Shown in pieces: positions 48,957 through 58,264 of a DNA stretch of 64,000 nt (position 1 is the stretch's first letter; each line of letters opens with the position of its first letter). Under the pieces are notes generated by a model. It saw nothing but the letters and a program-made list of their open reading frames with translations, ran no database searches and had not been told where the DNA came from. The position numbers and the translations under genes are program-made. Location of the stretch: assembly GCA_050250395.1 (NCBI GenBank), contig JBFWOQ010000004.1, positions 62,001 to 126,000 of the forward strand, written 5' to 3'. The stretch comes from JAGPUQ01 sp050250395 (lineage in GTDB: Bacteria > Pseudomonadota > Gammaproteobacteria > Pseudomonadales > Porticoccaceae).

Positions 48957-49304
48957 ATGGCAGACAGTATTTTTACGCGCATCGTCAATCGCGAGTTGCC
49001 GTCCGAGATCGTCTACGAGGACGAGCATTGCATTGCCATCAAGGACATCGCGCCCAAGGCGCCCGTCCATCTGTTGATCATCCCGCGTAAACCGATCCCC
49101 AAGCTCTGCGACGCTTCCGGAGAAGATCTGGCGCTGCTTGGGCACCTGATGCTCGCGGCCAGCGCGGTGGCCCGTCAGGCTGGCGTCGAGGATGCCTTTC
49201 GGGTGATCGTCAACAACGGCGCCGGCGCCGGACAGACGGTCTTTCACCTCCATCTGCATCTGTTGGCCGGCAAACCGTTTTCCGAATCCCAACTGGGATT
49301 CTGA
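48957..49304 (+). CDS. hinT: HIT-family purine nucleoside phosphoramidase
   Basis: HinT hydrolyses nucleoside phosphoramidates and aminoacyl-adenylates. The 115-residue protein has SIFTRIVNRELPSEIVYED, IAPKAPVHLLIIPRKPI, FRVIVNNGAGAGQTVFHLHLHLL (the HxHxH histidine triad) and a C-terminal SESQLGF. A GAGAGGAAAC site lies upstream of the ATG at 48957. It lies just before alaS; a role in clearing misadenylated amino acids is suggestive but inferred. Confidence 0.95.
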   Translation: MADSIFTRIVNRELPSEIVYEDEHCIAIKDIAPKAPVHLLIIPRKPIPKLCDASGEDLALLGHLMLAASAVARQAGVEDAFRVIVNNGAGAGQTVFHLHLHLLAGKPFSESQLGF

Positions 49305-49343
49305 GCGAATTTTCTCGCGCAGTATCGACCCACGGAGTCCATT

Positions 49344-51941
49344 TTGAAGAGCGCTGATCTACGCCAGGCGTTTCTGGAATTCTTTGCGAGCAAGGATCAT
49401 ACGCTGGTGCCGAGCAGCAGCCTGGTGCCGGACAATGATCCCACGCTGCTGTTCACCAATGCCGGCATGGTGCAGTTCAAGGATGTGTTCCTGGGGGTGG
49501 ATCGGCGTCCCTACCGGCGCGCCGCGTCGTCGCAGCGCTGTGTGCGGGCCGGCGGCAAACACAACGATCTGGAAAACGTCGGTTTCACTGCCCGGCATCA
49601 CACGTTCTTCGAGATGCTGGGCAACTTCAGCTTCGGGGACTATTTCAAGCGTGAAGCCATCGCCTATGCCTGGGAGTTCCTCACCGTGCGCCTCGGGCTG
49701 CCGGCAGAACGGCTTTGGGTCACGGTGCATGTTTCCGACGACGAGGCCGCGAACATCTGGCTGCGCGAGATCGGGGTCAGCGCCGAGCGCTTCTCGCGCC
49801 TCGACGAAGACAACTTCTGGCAGATGGGCGACACCGGCCCCTGCGGTCCCTGTTCCGAGATTTTCTACGATCATGGTCCCTCGGTGCCCGGCGGTCCTCC
49901 GGGCAGTGCAGGCGGCGATCTCGATCGTTATATCGAAATCTGGAATCTGGTATTCATGCAGTACGAGCGCGATGTCCAGGGCGAGCTGCGACCGCTGCCG
50001 AAACCTTCGATCGACACCGGCATGGGGCTCGAGCGTATCGCAGCGGTGATGCAGGGCGTGCATAGCAATTACGAGATCGATCTGTTCGCCAATCTGATCC
50101 GTGCGGCAGCGGCGGTAACCGGCGCGACCGATCTGGCCGACAGTTCACTGCGTGTGATTGCCGACCACATCCGTTCCTGCGCGTTTCTGATCACCGACGG
50201 CGTGTTGCCCGGCAACGAAGGTCGCGGCTATGTGCTGCGGCGCATCATTCGCCGCGCGCTGCGCCACGGGAACAAGCTCGGCGCGACCGGGCCTTTCTTT
50301 TACCGCTTGGTGGCGCCGCTTGCCGACGAGATGGGTGGCGCCTATCCCGAGCTTGCCGCGGCGGCCGAGCGAGTGGCGCGTGTGCTGCGGACTGAAGAAG
50401 AGCAGTTCGCCCGCACCCTGGATACCGGTCTTGGAGTGCTCGAAGCGGCCCTGGCCGAGATGTCTGGACGGGAGATCCCCGGCGCCCTGGTGTTTGCGCT
50501 CTACGACACCTACGGTTTCCCCGTCGATCTGACCAACGATATCGCCCGCGAGCGGGGCTATAGCCTGGACATGGCGGGTTATGAACAGGCGATGACGGAG
50601 CAGCGCCAGCGGGCGCGTCAGGCCAGCCGCTTTCATGTGGACTACACCGCCACGCCCGATATCGAGGGTGCCACCGAGTTCATCGGTTACCGACAGCTCA
50701 CCGGCGAAAGCCGGATCGTCGCCCTGTTTCGTGGCGCCGAAGCGGTAGCGGAGCTGGTTGCCGGAGAAGAGGGCATCGTCGTACTGGACACCACGCCGTT
50801 TTACGGCGAGAGCGGCGGCCAGGTGGGGGATCGGGGCGAGCTGGCGAGTGCGCGCGGCCGCTTCGCCATCCGCGATTGCCGCAAGCAGGGCGAAAACTGT
50901 CTGCACATCGGCACGGTCGCGGAAGGCGCGGTCGCGGTGGGGGACGTGCTGACCGCGCGCGTGGATCCGGAGACGCGCGCCGCTACCGCGCGCCATCACT
51001 CGGCCACCCATCTGTTGCATGCGGCGCTGCGCGAAGTGCTCGGCGCGCATGTGATGCAAAAGGGCTCGCTGGTGGATGCGCAGCGCGCGCGCTTCGATTT
51101 CTCCCATCCGCAGGCGCTCGACCGCGATCAGATTGTGGCGATCGAACGCCGGGTGAATCGCGAAATTCTCGCCAACACCGAGGTTCAGACCCAACTGACG
51201 ACCATGGAGGTCGCGCGCAGCCAGGGAGCCATGGCGCTGTTTGGCGAAAAATACGGCGACGAAGTCCGGGTGCTCACCATGGGCGATGGCTTCTCGCGGG
51301 AGTTGTGCGGCGGTACCCATGTTGCGCGCACCGGCGACATCGGCCTGTTCAAAATCGTGACCGAATCCGGCATTGCCTCCGGCGTGCGCCGTATCGAGGC
51401 CATCGCCGGCCCCGTCGCCCTGGCCTATGTCGAGGAGCTGGAAGCGCGACTCGCACACACCGCGTCCGTGCTGAAGACCAGTGCGCCGACCATCGTCGAC
51501 AAGGCGGGGCAGTTGATCGAGCAGAACCGGCAGTTGGTCCGCGAACTCGATGCGCTCAAGGTGCGGCTGGCGGGCGCCAGTGGCGACCCCCTGGCGGAAG
51601 TGCGCCAGGTGGCCGGTGTGTCGGTGCTGGCGCGGCGCATCGAGGGCGGCGGCGCACGCAGCCTGCGCGATATCGTCGATCAGATGAAATCACGGCTCGG
51701 CAGTGGCGTGGTGCTGCTGGCGGCGGAGGAAGACGGAAAAATCGTGCTGGTGGCCGGCGTGACCAAGGATCTGACCGGGCGCATCAAGGCCGGCGATCTC
51801 ATGCAGCATGTGGCGGCCCAGGTCGGCGGCAAGGGCGGCGGCCGCCCCGATCTCGCCCAGGGTGGCGGACCCGATGTCGGCGCCCTCGCAGCCGCGCTGG
51901 ACTCGGTTCCGGGCTGGATCGAACAGCGTCTCGGCGCGTGA
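49344..51941 (+). CDS. alaS: alanine-tRNA ligase
   Basis: AlaRS charges tRNA-Ala. The 865-residue protein has class II motifs (FTNAGMVQFKDVFLG, TARHHTFFEMLGNFSFGDYFK, GMGLERIAAVMQG), an editing domain with the HHSATHLLHAALR metal site, the CGGTHV motif, and a C-terminal C-Ala part ending GVGALA-type (GPDVGALAAALDSV). The start is TTG at 49344 with a CACGGAG site upstream, and matches the K-SADLRQAFLEFF family start. It is followed 85 bp later by lysC. Confidence 0.97.
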   Translation: MKSADLRQAFLEFFASKDHTLVPSSSLVPDNDPTLLFTNAGMVQFKDVFLGVDRRPYRRAASSQRCVRAGGKHNDLENVGFTARHHTFFEMLGNFSFGDYFKREAIAYAWEFLTVRLGLPAERLWVTVHVSDDEAANIWLREIGVSAERFSRLDEDNFWQMGDTGPCGPCSEIFYDHGPSVPGGPPGSAGGDLDRYIEIWNLVFMQYERDVQGELRPLPKPSIDTGMGLERIAAVMQGVHSNYEIDLFANLIRAAAAVTGATDLADSSLRVIADHIRSCAFLITDGVLPGNEGRGYVLRRIIRRALRHGNKLGATGPFFYRLVAPLADEMGGAYPELAAAAERVARVLRTEEEQFARTLDTGLGVLEAALAEMSGREIPGALVFALYDTYGFPVDLTNDIARERGYSLDMAGYEQAMTEQRQRARQASRFHVDYTATPDIEGATEFIGYRQLTGESRIVALFRGAEAVAELVAGEEGIVVLDTTPFYGESGGQVGDRGELASARGRFAIRDCRKQGENCLHIGTVAEGAVAVGDVLTARVDPETRAATARHHSATHLLHAALREVLGAHVMQKGSLVDAQRARFDFSHPQALDRDQIVAIERRVNREILANTEVQTQLTTMEVARSQGAMALFGEKYGDEVRVLTMGDGFSRELCGGTHVARTGDIGLFKIVTESGIASGVRRIEAIAGPVALAYVEELEARLAHTASVLKTSAPTIVDKAGQLIEQNRQLVRELDALKVRLAGASGDPLAEVRQVAGVSVLARRIEGGGARSLRDIVDQMKSRLGSGVVLLAAEEDGKIVLVAGVTKDLTGRIKAGDLMQHVAAQVGGKGGGRPDLAQGGGPDVGALAAALDSVPGWIEQRLGA

Positions 51942-52026
51942 TCGATCTCCGGACCTATTCTGTTTCGCCGGCGTTGGTGATAAATTCCCGCGCCGCTTCC
52001 GGAGTAGGCCCCAGCAGAAATCAGTC

Positions 52027-53250
52027 ATGAGCCTTTTCGTTCAGAAATACGGCGGCACTTCCGTTGGCACGATCGAGCGCATCCGCGCCGTGGCCCACAA
52101 GATCGCGGCGGCGCGCGCGCGCGGCGAGGATCTGGTAGTGGTGGTCTCGGCCATGAGCGGCGAAACCAATCGACTGATTGCGTTGGCGCATGAAATCTCC
52201 GAGATGCCGTCGCCCCGCGAGCTCGATGTGCTGGTCTCCACCGGCGAGCAGGTGACGATCGCGCTGTTGGCCATGGCGCTCGAAGAGCTGGGCTGCGCTG
52301 CCCGCTCCTACACCGGCAGCCAGATCCGCATCCTCACCGACAGCGCCCATACCAAGGCGCGCATCGAGGCGATCGACGTCGAGCGGATGCGCGCTGATCT
52401 CGCCGCCGGGCGCGTGGTGGTGGTGGCCGGATTTCAGGGCGTCGATGGCGAGGGCAATATCACCACCCTGGGTCGCGGTGGCTCGGACACCACTGGCGTT
52501 GCGCTCGCCGCTGCCCTGAACGCGGACGAATGCCAGATTTACACGGACGTGGATGGCGTCTACACCACCGACCCGCGGGTGGTGAGCAGCGCGCGCCGGC
52601 TCGATCGCATCACCTTCGAAGAAATGCTGGAAATGGCAAGCCAGGGCTCCAAGGTGCTGCAGATTCGCGCGGTGGAGTTCGCCGGCAAATACCAGGTACC
52701 ACTGCGCGTGCTGTCCAGCTTTACCGAGGGGCCGGGTACCCTGATCACCCTAGACGACGAGGACGATATGGAAAAACCCCTGGTATCCGGCATCGCCTTC
52801 AATCGCGATGAAGCCAAGCTCACCGTATCGGGAGTGCCGGATGTACCCGGCGTCGCCTACCGAATTCTGGGGCCGATCAGCGAGGCCAATATCGAAGTCG
52901 ATGTGATCGTCCAGAATGTGGCTCAGGATGGCACGACCTCGCTGACGTTCACGGTTCACCGCAACGAAATGAAAAAAGCTCAACGCATTCTGGAGCGCTT
53001 GCAGGAGAGCCTTGGGGCGACTTCGATTACCACGGATGACCGCATTGCCAAGCTGTCGCTGGTGGGTGTCGGCATGCGGTCCCATGCGGGCGTGGCGGCG
53101 CGCATGTTCCGGGCGCTCGCCGAGCACAATATCAACATCCAGATGATCAGCACCTCCGAGATCAAGATCACGGTGGTGGTGGACGAGAAATATCTCGAGC
53201 TTGGCGTACGGGCCCTGCACTCGGAGTTTGAGCTCGATGCGGTCGTTTGA
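52027..53250 (+). CDS. lysC: aspartate kinase
   Basis: LysC phosphorylates aspartate, the first step towards Lys, Thr and Met. The 407-residue protein has KYGGTSV (residues 6-12), VVVVSAMSGETNRL, FQGVDGEGNITTLGRGGSDTT, and two C-terminal ACT domains (KLTVSGVPDVPGVAYRI, SLVGVGMRSHAGVAARMF, MISTSEIKITVVV) that mediate feedback control. I chose the ATG at 52027. The alaS-lysC-csrA order is common in gammaproteobacteria. A CCGCAC/GTGCGG stem follows the stop at 53257. Confidence 0.97.
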   Translation: MSLFVQKYGGTSVGTIERIRAVAHKIAAARARGEDLVVVVSAMSGETNRLIALAHEISEMPSPRELDVLVSTGEQVTIALLAMALEELGCAARSYTGSQIRILTDSAHTKARIEAIDVERMRADLAAGRVVVVAGFQGVDGEGNITTLGRGGSDTTGVALAAALNADECQIYTDVDGVYTTDPRVVSSARRLDRITFEEMLEMASQGSKVLQIRAVEFAGKYQVPLRVLSSFTEGPGTLITLDDEDDMEKPLVSGIAFNRDEAKLTVSGVPDVPGVAYRILGPISEANIEVDVIVQNVAQDGTTSLTFTVHRNEMKKAQRILERLQESLGATSITTDDRIAKLSLVGVGMRSHAGVAARMFRALAEHNINIQMISTSEIKITVVVDEKYLELGVRALHSEFELDAVV

Positions 53251-53512
53251 TCAGGGCCGCACCAGTGTGCGGTCATCTCCTCACCGGTAGCTGCGGTGGC
53301 TCGCGAGAGCGGCCGGGCGGGGCGCCGCCAAAGCTTGAATATTAGCTTTTGGGAAACTTTCCAGGTCCTCTGTTAGACTAACGTTGTGTGACACAGCGAG
53401 CGGTGCGGCTGTGCCGCCGGGCACGATAATAACTAACGACGCAACGAAACGTCCGCAACATACTGTTTTATGGGCGTTTTTTACTTTGTATCATGGAGAA
53501 ATGGAGGCAGCA

Positions 53513-53701
53513 ATGCTTATACTTACCCGAAGGGTCGGGGAGACCATCGTCATCGGAGATGACGTTACCGTCACCGTGTTGGGCGTGAAAGGCAACCAGG
53601 TTCGGCTGGGTGTCAATGCGCCACGCGACCTGCCGGTTCACAGGGAAGAAATCTACGAGCGCATCCAGCAGGAACATCAGGCGGCCGCGGGCGGCAACTG
53701 A
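53513..53701 (+). CDS. csrA: carbon storage regulator CsrA/RsmA
   Basis: CsrA binds GGA motifs in mRNA leaders and controls carbon flux, motility and biofilm. The 62-residue protein begins MLILTRRVGETIVIGDDVTVTVLGVKGNQVRLGVNAP and contains VHREEIYERIQ, with the RNA-binding R44-type residue in HREEIY. The ATG at 53513 follows GGAGGCAG, itself a GGA element, so autoregulation is possible. The 262-bp upstream spacer is AT-richer, with candidate promoters. A GacA-type regulator is 10 kb upstream, the other end of the Gac/Rsm circuit. Confidence 0.97.
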   Translation: MLILTRRVGETIVIGDDVTVTVLGVKGNQVRLGVNAPRDLPVHREEIYERIQQEHQAAAGGN

Positions 53702-53718
53702 ATTCACTGAGGCTCATT

Positions 53719-53743
53719 TGCTGCCATTGTCACTTTGGCAGCA
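53719..53743 (+). terminator. hairpin after csrA
   Basis: TGCTGCCA pairs with TGGCAGCA around a 9-nt loop, 17 bp after the csrA stop. There is no T tract, so termination is only possible, not certain. Confidence 0.45.
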
Positions 53744-53946
53744 CTGATCGCCGTGTTAACATCGCGCCCCGTTCGCCGGTCAGGGAGCGGGGCGCAACCT
53801 TGAGAACAACGCAATCTTGAGAACGGTATGAACCGTACCGCAACCGGGAACCTGCGGGCATCCGGTGCCGGCGCTCTTGCGAGCTCCATGTCCAATTCCG
53901 CGAGCCGGGCCATGGTTGTGTGAATCGGTTGCGCGAATCGGTTTTT

Positions 53947-54036
53947 GGTGAGGTGGCCGAGTGGCTGAAGGCGCTCCCCTGCTAAGGGAGTATACCTTTA
54001 CCGGTATCGAGGGTTCGAATCCCTCCCTCACCGCCA
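53947..54036 (+). tRNA. tRNA-Ser (anticodon GCU)
   Basis: A 90-nt class II tRNA with acceptor GGTGAGG/CCTCACC, anticodon loop containing GCT, a long variable arm (TATACCTTTACCGGTATC), TTCGAAT in the T loop and an encoded CCA. It reads AGC/AGU Ser codons and follows csrA, as in many gammaproteobacteria. Confidence 0.97.
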
Positions 54037-54069
54037 AATAAAAAGCCCCCGTCAGGGGGTTTTTTATTT
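54037..54069 (+). terminator. rho-independent terminator after tRNA-Ser
   Basis: AAATAAAAAGCCCCC/GGGGGTTTTTTATTT forms a stem with a GTCA loop and a T6 tract immediately after the tRNA CCA end. Being nearly symmetrical, it may also act on the opposite strand. Confidence 0.92.
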
Positions 54070-54121
54070 GGAAGGCCTTTCTGTTAGAGGGAAGGGGATG
54101 AGAACCCGGGTTCGACTCGGA

Positions 54122-54212
54122 GCCCACGGAGTGGGCGGAGAGAGCGCCCGCAACGCGGGGGTCCGTTGGGCGAGGGCAAGCCCGTCCTCCCTCGCTTCGG
54201 GATATTCCCGAA
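54122..54212. other. hairpin-dense intergenic segment
   Basis: Between the tRNA-Ser terminator and the CoA-transferase 3' end, perfect inverted repeats occur in series: GCCCAC-GGA-GTGGGC (54122-54136), CCCGC-AAC-GCGGG (54147-54159) and TTCGGGA-TAT-TCCCGAA (54196-54212). No gene is evident. It could be a decayed repeat cluster or a structured transcript. Confidence 0.5.
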
Positions 54213-54226
54213 CGGCTGGGTTCCGC

Positions 54227-55453
54227 TCAACCGGGCGCAGGAATATCTTCCCGCAGCAGCACGCCTTCGGCGTGCATTTGCGCCACTTCTTGTTCTGAAA
54301 ATCCCAGGTACTTCCGCAGAATCTCGACGTTATGCTCGCCCCGATAGGGCGTCTCCAGGTCCTCGACGCCGGGATGGTTCCGGAAGCGCAGCGGCATGCC
54401 GGGCATCTGGAAGGCGCCGGCGCCGCGCTGGGTGACCGTGCGCACCGTCCCGCGCTGAACCAGATGCGGATGCGCCATGGCGTCGGGCACCGACAGTATC
54501 GGCGCCACCGGGATGCGGGCTGCCTCCAGTTTTGCGATCGAAGCGGCATCGCTGTCCTGACTCTGGAGCCAGTCCTCGATGATGGCGATCAGTTCCATGC
54601 GGTTGCGGATGCGGTCGTTGATGTGCGCGAAGCGGGCATCCTCCATCAGTTCCGGCATCTCGATGGCCTGGCAGAACGCCGGCCACTGCTGCGGCGTGGC
54701 GACGATCATGATGTAGCCGTCGCGACCCTTGAAGGCGCCGGTGGGGCAAAGGATGCGCTGGTGCGAGCCGCTGCGGCGCGGTGCCACCTTGCCGCTGCTG
54801 GCGCTGTAAACGCCCACCGACATCTCGTGACAGTGGAAATAGCTGTCGAGCAGAGTGATGTCCAGGTAGTCGCCGCCGCCGCCCATGGCGCGGTTGAACA
54901 GCGCGCCGTTGATCGCCGCCAGGGCATGGGCGCCGGTCATGGTATCGCCGAGCGCCGCGCCAGGCAGGCTGGGGCCTCGATCCTCTTCGCCGATCAGGCT
55001 GCTGATGCCGGCGTAGGCCTGGCCGATGTAGTCATAGCCGGGCAGGTCGGCGAGCGGGCCGCTCTGCCCGAAGGTGGAAATCGAGCACATGATGAGCTCG
55101 GGATTGAGCCGGCTCGCCACCTCCCAGCCACACCCCAGGCGTGCGATGGCGCCCGGGGCGAAATTCTCGATCAGCACATCCACCTGCTTGATCAGGTTGT
55201 GGAGGATCTCCCGCCCACGCTCGGTCTTGGCATCCAGGCAGAGGCTCTGCTTGCCGCGGTTCTGTTGCAGAAAATAAATGCTGCGACCGCCTTTGAGATA
55301 ACCCAGATAGCGGACCTGATCGCCGGTGGGCGCCAGCTCCACCTTGATGATCTCGGCGCCCATCTCCGCCATCATGCGGGTGCAGGACGGACCCGCGACA
55401 TGCTGGGTGAAATCCAGCACCTTGATGCCTTCCAGAATCTGCTTGCGTTTCAC
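54227..55453 (-). CDS. CaiB/BaiF family III CoA-transferase
   Basis: Family III CoA-transferases move CoA between carboxylic acids. The 408-residue protein has GIKVLDFTQHVAGPSCTRMMAEMGAEIIKVE, NRGKQSLCLDAKTERGREIL, VLIENFAPGAIARLG, and the nucleophile D170 in AALGDTMTGAHALAAI. A downstream PHLVQRG and C-terminal MPLRFRNHPG also fit. It is divergent from an acyl-CoA dehydrogenase (55700), so both may act on the same acid after CoA activation. Substrate unknown; formyl-, bile-acid- or carnitine-type enzymes look alike. Confidence 0.93.
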   Translation of the reverse strand: MKRKQILEGIKVLDFTQHVAGPSCTRMMAEMGAEIIKVELAPTGDQVRYLGYLKGGRSIYFLQQNRGKQSLCLDAKTERGREILHNLIKQVDVLIENFAPGAIARLGCGWEVASRLNPELIMCSISTFGQSGPLADLPGYDYIGQAYAGISSLIGEEDRGPSLPGAALGDTMTGAHALAAINGALFNRAMGGGGDYLDITLLDSYFHCHEMSVGVYSASSGKVAPRRSGSHQRILCPTGAFKGRDGYIMIVATPQQWPAFCQAIEMPELMEDARFAHINDRIRNRMELIAIIEDWLQSQDSDAASIAKLEAARIPVAPILSVPDAMAHPHLVQRGTVRTVTQRGAGAFQMPGMPLRFRNHPGVEDLETPYRGEHNVEILRKYLGFSEQEVAQMHAEGVLLREDIPAPG

Positions 55454-55699
55454 GATGTTTATCCTCTGGGTTTGAAATTATTGTGCGGGCATTGGCCCGG
55501 TTTGATCCGCAAGCTACTGTGCCACTTGCGACACGTCAATTGCGGCCGGTTGCGGTGTCGGCGGCGCGCGCCCGCCCGCTGGCTTGGGTTATGATGGATC
55601 ACCCATTATTTTGACACCGTCAATTCGGCGCGCGGTCCCCGGCCGACTGGTCGGAACCGGTCCGCCGTCGGACCCATCGACAGGCAATCAGGAGCCCCT

Positions 55700-56902
<1,203 letters not shown>

Positions 56903-56926
56903 ACCGACCGGGAAGTTTGATTCGCA

Positions 56927-56951
56927 AGGCTCGCTTCGGCGGGCCTTTTTT
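56927..56951 (+). terminator. rho-independent terminator after acyl-CoA dehydrogenase
   Basis: AGGCTCGC-TTCG-GCGGGCCT has an 8-pair stem (one G-T pair) and a UUCG-type loop, followed by TTTTTT, 25 bp after the stop. Confidence 0.92.
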
Positions 56952-57061
56952 ATGGCCTCTCGGCGATGGCGTTTAATCCTCACTGCGGTCAAGCTACCCT
57001 TTGACGGAGACTGGTGGTGTTCCGCGCGGCAGCGACCCCCGGGAAGACGCCCGTGAACATT

Positions 57062-57121
57062 CGATAAAAAACGCGATAAAAAACGCGATAAAAAACGCGA
57101 TAAATAATCCGATAAGAATAA
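57062..57121 (+). repeat. five tandem 12-bp units (CGATAAAAAACG)
   Basis: Three exact 12-bp copies followed by two degenerate ones, ending 12 bp before the ATG of the luciferase-like gene at 57133. The units are phased A-tracts, so DNA bending or regulator binding is possible. In the long frame above the true start they would encode a KNAI-type peptide repeat. Confidence 0.85.
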
Positions 57122-57132
57122 GGAGAGCAGTG

Positions 57133-58200
57133 ATGAAATTCGGCGCCTTCATGATGCCCAACAATCCGCCCGAGCGCGGGATCGGTGCCGGGCATCGCCA
57201 CAACCTCGACTACATCGGCTTTCTCGACCGCGCCGGCTTCGACGAAGTCTGGATCGGCGAGCACTACACCACGCCCTGGGAGCCCTGTCCCTCGCCCGAT
57301 CTGCTGATTGCGCAGGCTATCGATCGCACCGAGCGGATCACCTTCGCCAGCGGTGCATTTCTGTTGCCCTATCACCATCCCGCCGAACTGGCGCAGCGCA
57401 TCGCCTATCTGGATCACATGGCGCAGGGTCGCTTGATCGTCGGGGTAGGCGCGGGCGGCTTTCCGGGGGATTGGGCGATGTTCGATGTGGATGCGATGGC
57501 CGGCCAAAATCGCCGCATGATGGCGGAGGCGCTCGCCATCATGGTGCGCTTCTGGACCAGCGACGGCGCCTTCGAGCATCGCGGCGAATTCTGGACCGCG
57601 CGGCGACCGGCGGACGAACCGCCGACTCGGTTTCACTTGCAGCCGTATCGGAAGCCCCATCCGCCGATCGCGATAACAGCCCTGAGCCCGGGATCCTCGT
57701 CACTGAAACTCGCCGGCGCCGGCGGTTACCTGCCCGCGTGCATTGGTCTTGGCGACGGCTATCTGCGCGACAACTGGCGCATCGTCGAGGAGGGCGCCGA
57801 CGCAGCCGGGCGCACGGCCAAACGTTCGGACTGGCGCCTGGGTCGCGATCTGTTCGTGGCCGAAACCGACCGCAAGGCGCGACGGCTGGCGCTCGAAGGA
57901 CCCATCGGGCGGGTCTGGCGGGAGTACCTGCTGCCGCTGTTCAAGCAGTTCGGCATGACCGGCGTCATGAAGCATCGGCCGGATGTCGCGGATGCCGATG
58001 TCACGGTGGAATACCTGGCCGATCACAACTGGCTGGTCGGTTCACCGGCGACGGTGGCCGACAAGCTGGCGCGTTTGCAGCAGGAGTCCGGTGGCTTTGG
58101 CTGTTTGTTGACCATGGCGTACGACCACCTCGATCACCTGACTGCGTGGCGGGAATCCAAGCAGGCGTTGATGACGGAAGTGGCGCCGCTTTTCAAATAA
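57133..58200 (+). CDS. luciferase-like (LLM) flavin-dependent oxidoreductase
   Basis: This 355-residue TIM-barrel F420/FMN monooxygenase-type protein has KFGAFMMPNNPPERGIGAGHRHNLDYIGFLDRAGFDEVWIGEHYT, LIVGVGAGGFPGDWAMF and a C-terminal VGSPATVADKLARLQQESGGFGCLLTM, the typical LLM ends. Members oxidise alkanesulfonates, ketones or other carbon compounds with FMNH2 or F420. A GGAGAGCAG site precedes the ATG at 57133. It follows a repeat array and shares the region with a second LLM gene at 59584 that is only distantly similar. Confidence 0.91.
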   Translation: MKFGAFMMPNNPPERGIGAGHRHNLDYIGFLDRAGFDEVWIGEHYTTPWEPCPSPDLLIAQAIDRTERITFASGAFLLPYHHPAELAQRIAYLDHMAQGRLIVGVGAGGFPGDWAMFDVDAMAGQNRRMMAEALAIMVRFWTSDGAFEHRGEFWTARRPADEPPTRFHLQPYRKPHPPIAITALSPGSSSLKLAGAGGYLPACIGLGDGYLRDNWRIVEEGADAAGRTAKRSDWRLGRDLFVAETDRKARRLALEGPIGRVWREYLLPLFKQFGMTGVMKHRPDVADADVTVEYLADHNWLVGSPATVADKLARLQQESGGFGCLLTMAYDHLDHLTAWRESKQALMTEVAPLFK

Positions 58201-58264
58201 AGTGGCTCTGTTTTTCAGATGAAGTGGCGCCGCCGCCGAAGCAAGGGCGTGCGGCGCGCGCCCG

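Noticed and set aside
53780..54127. Minus-strand frame containing LAVREGFEPSIPV
   Set aside because: This peptide is the well-known spurious translation antisense to a tRNA-Ser gene, which is present at 53947-54036.
57001..57132. Longer start for the LLM gene through the 12-bp repeats
   Set aside because: It would begin at a TTG without a Shine-Dalgarno and encode a KNAI repeat, while the ATG at 57133 has a clear GGAGAG site and matches family starts.
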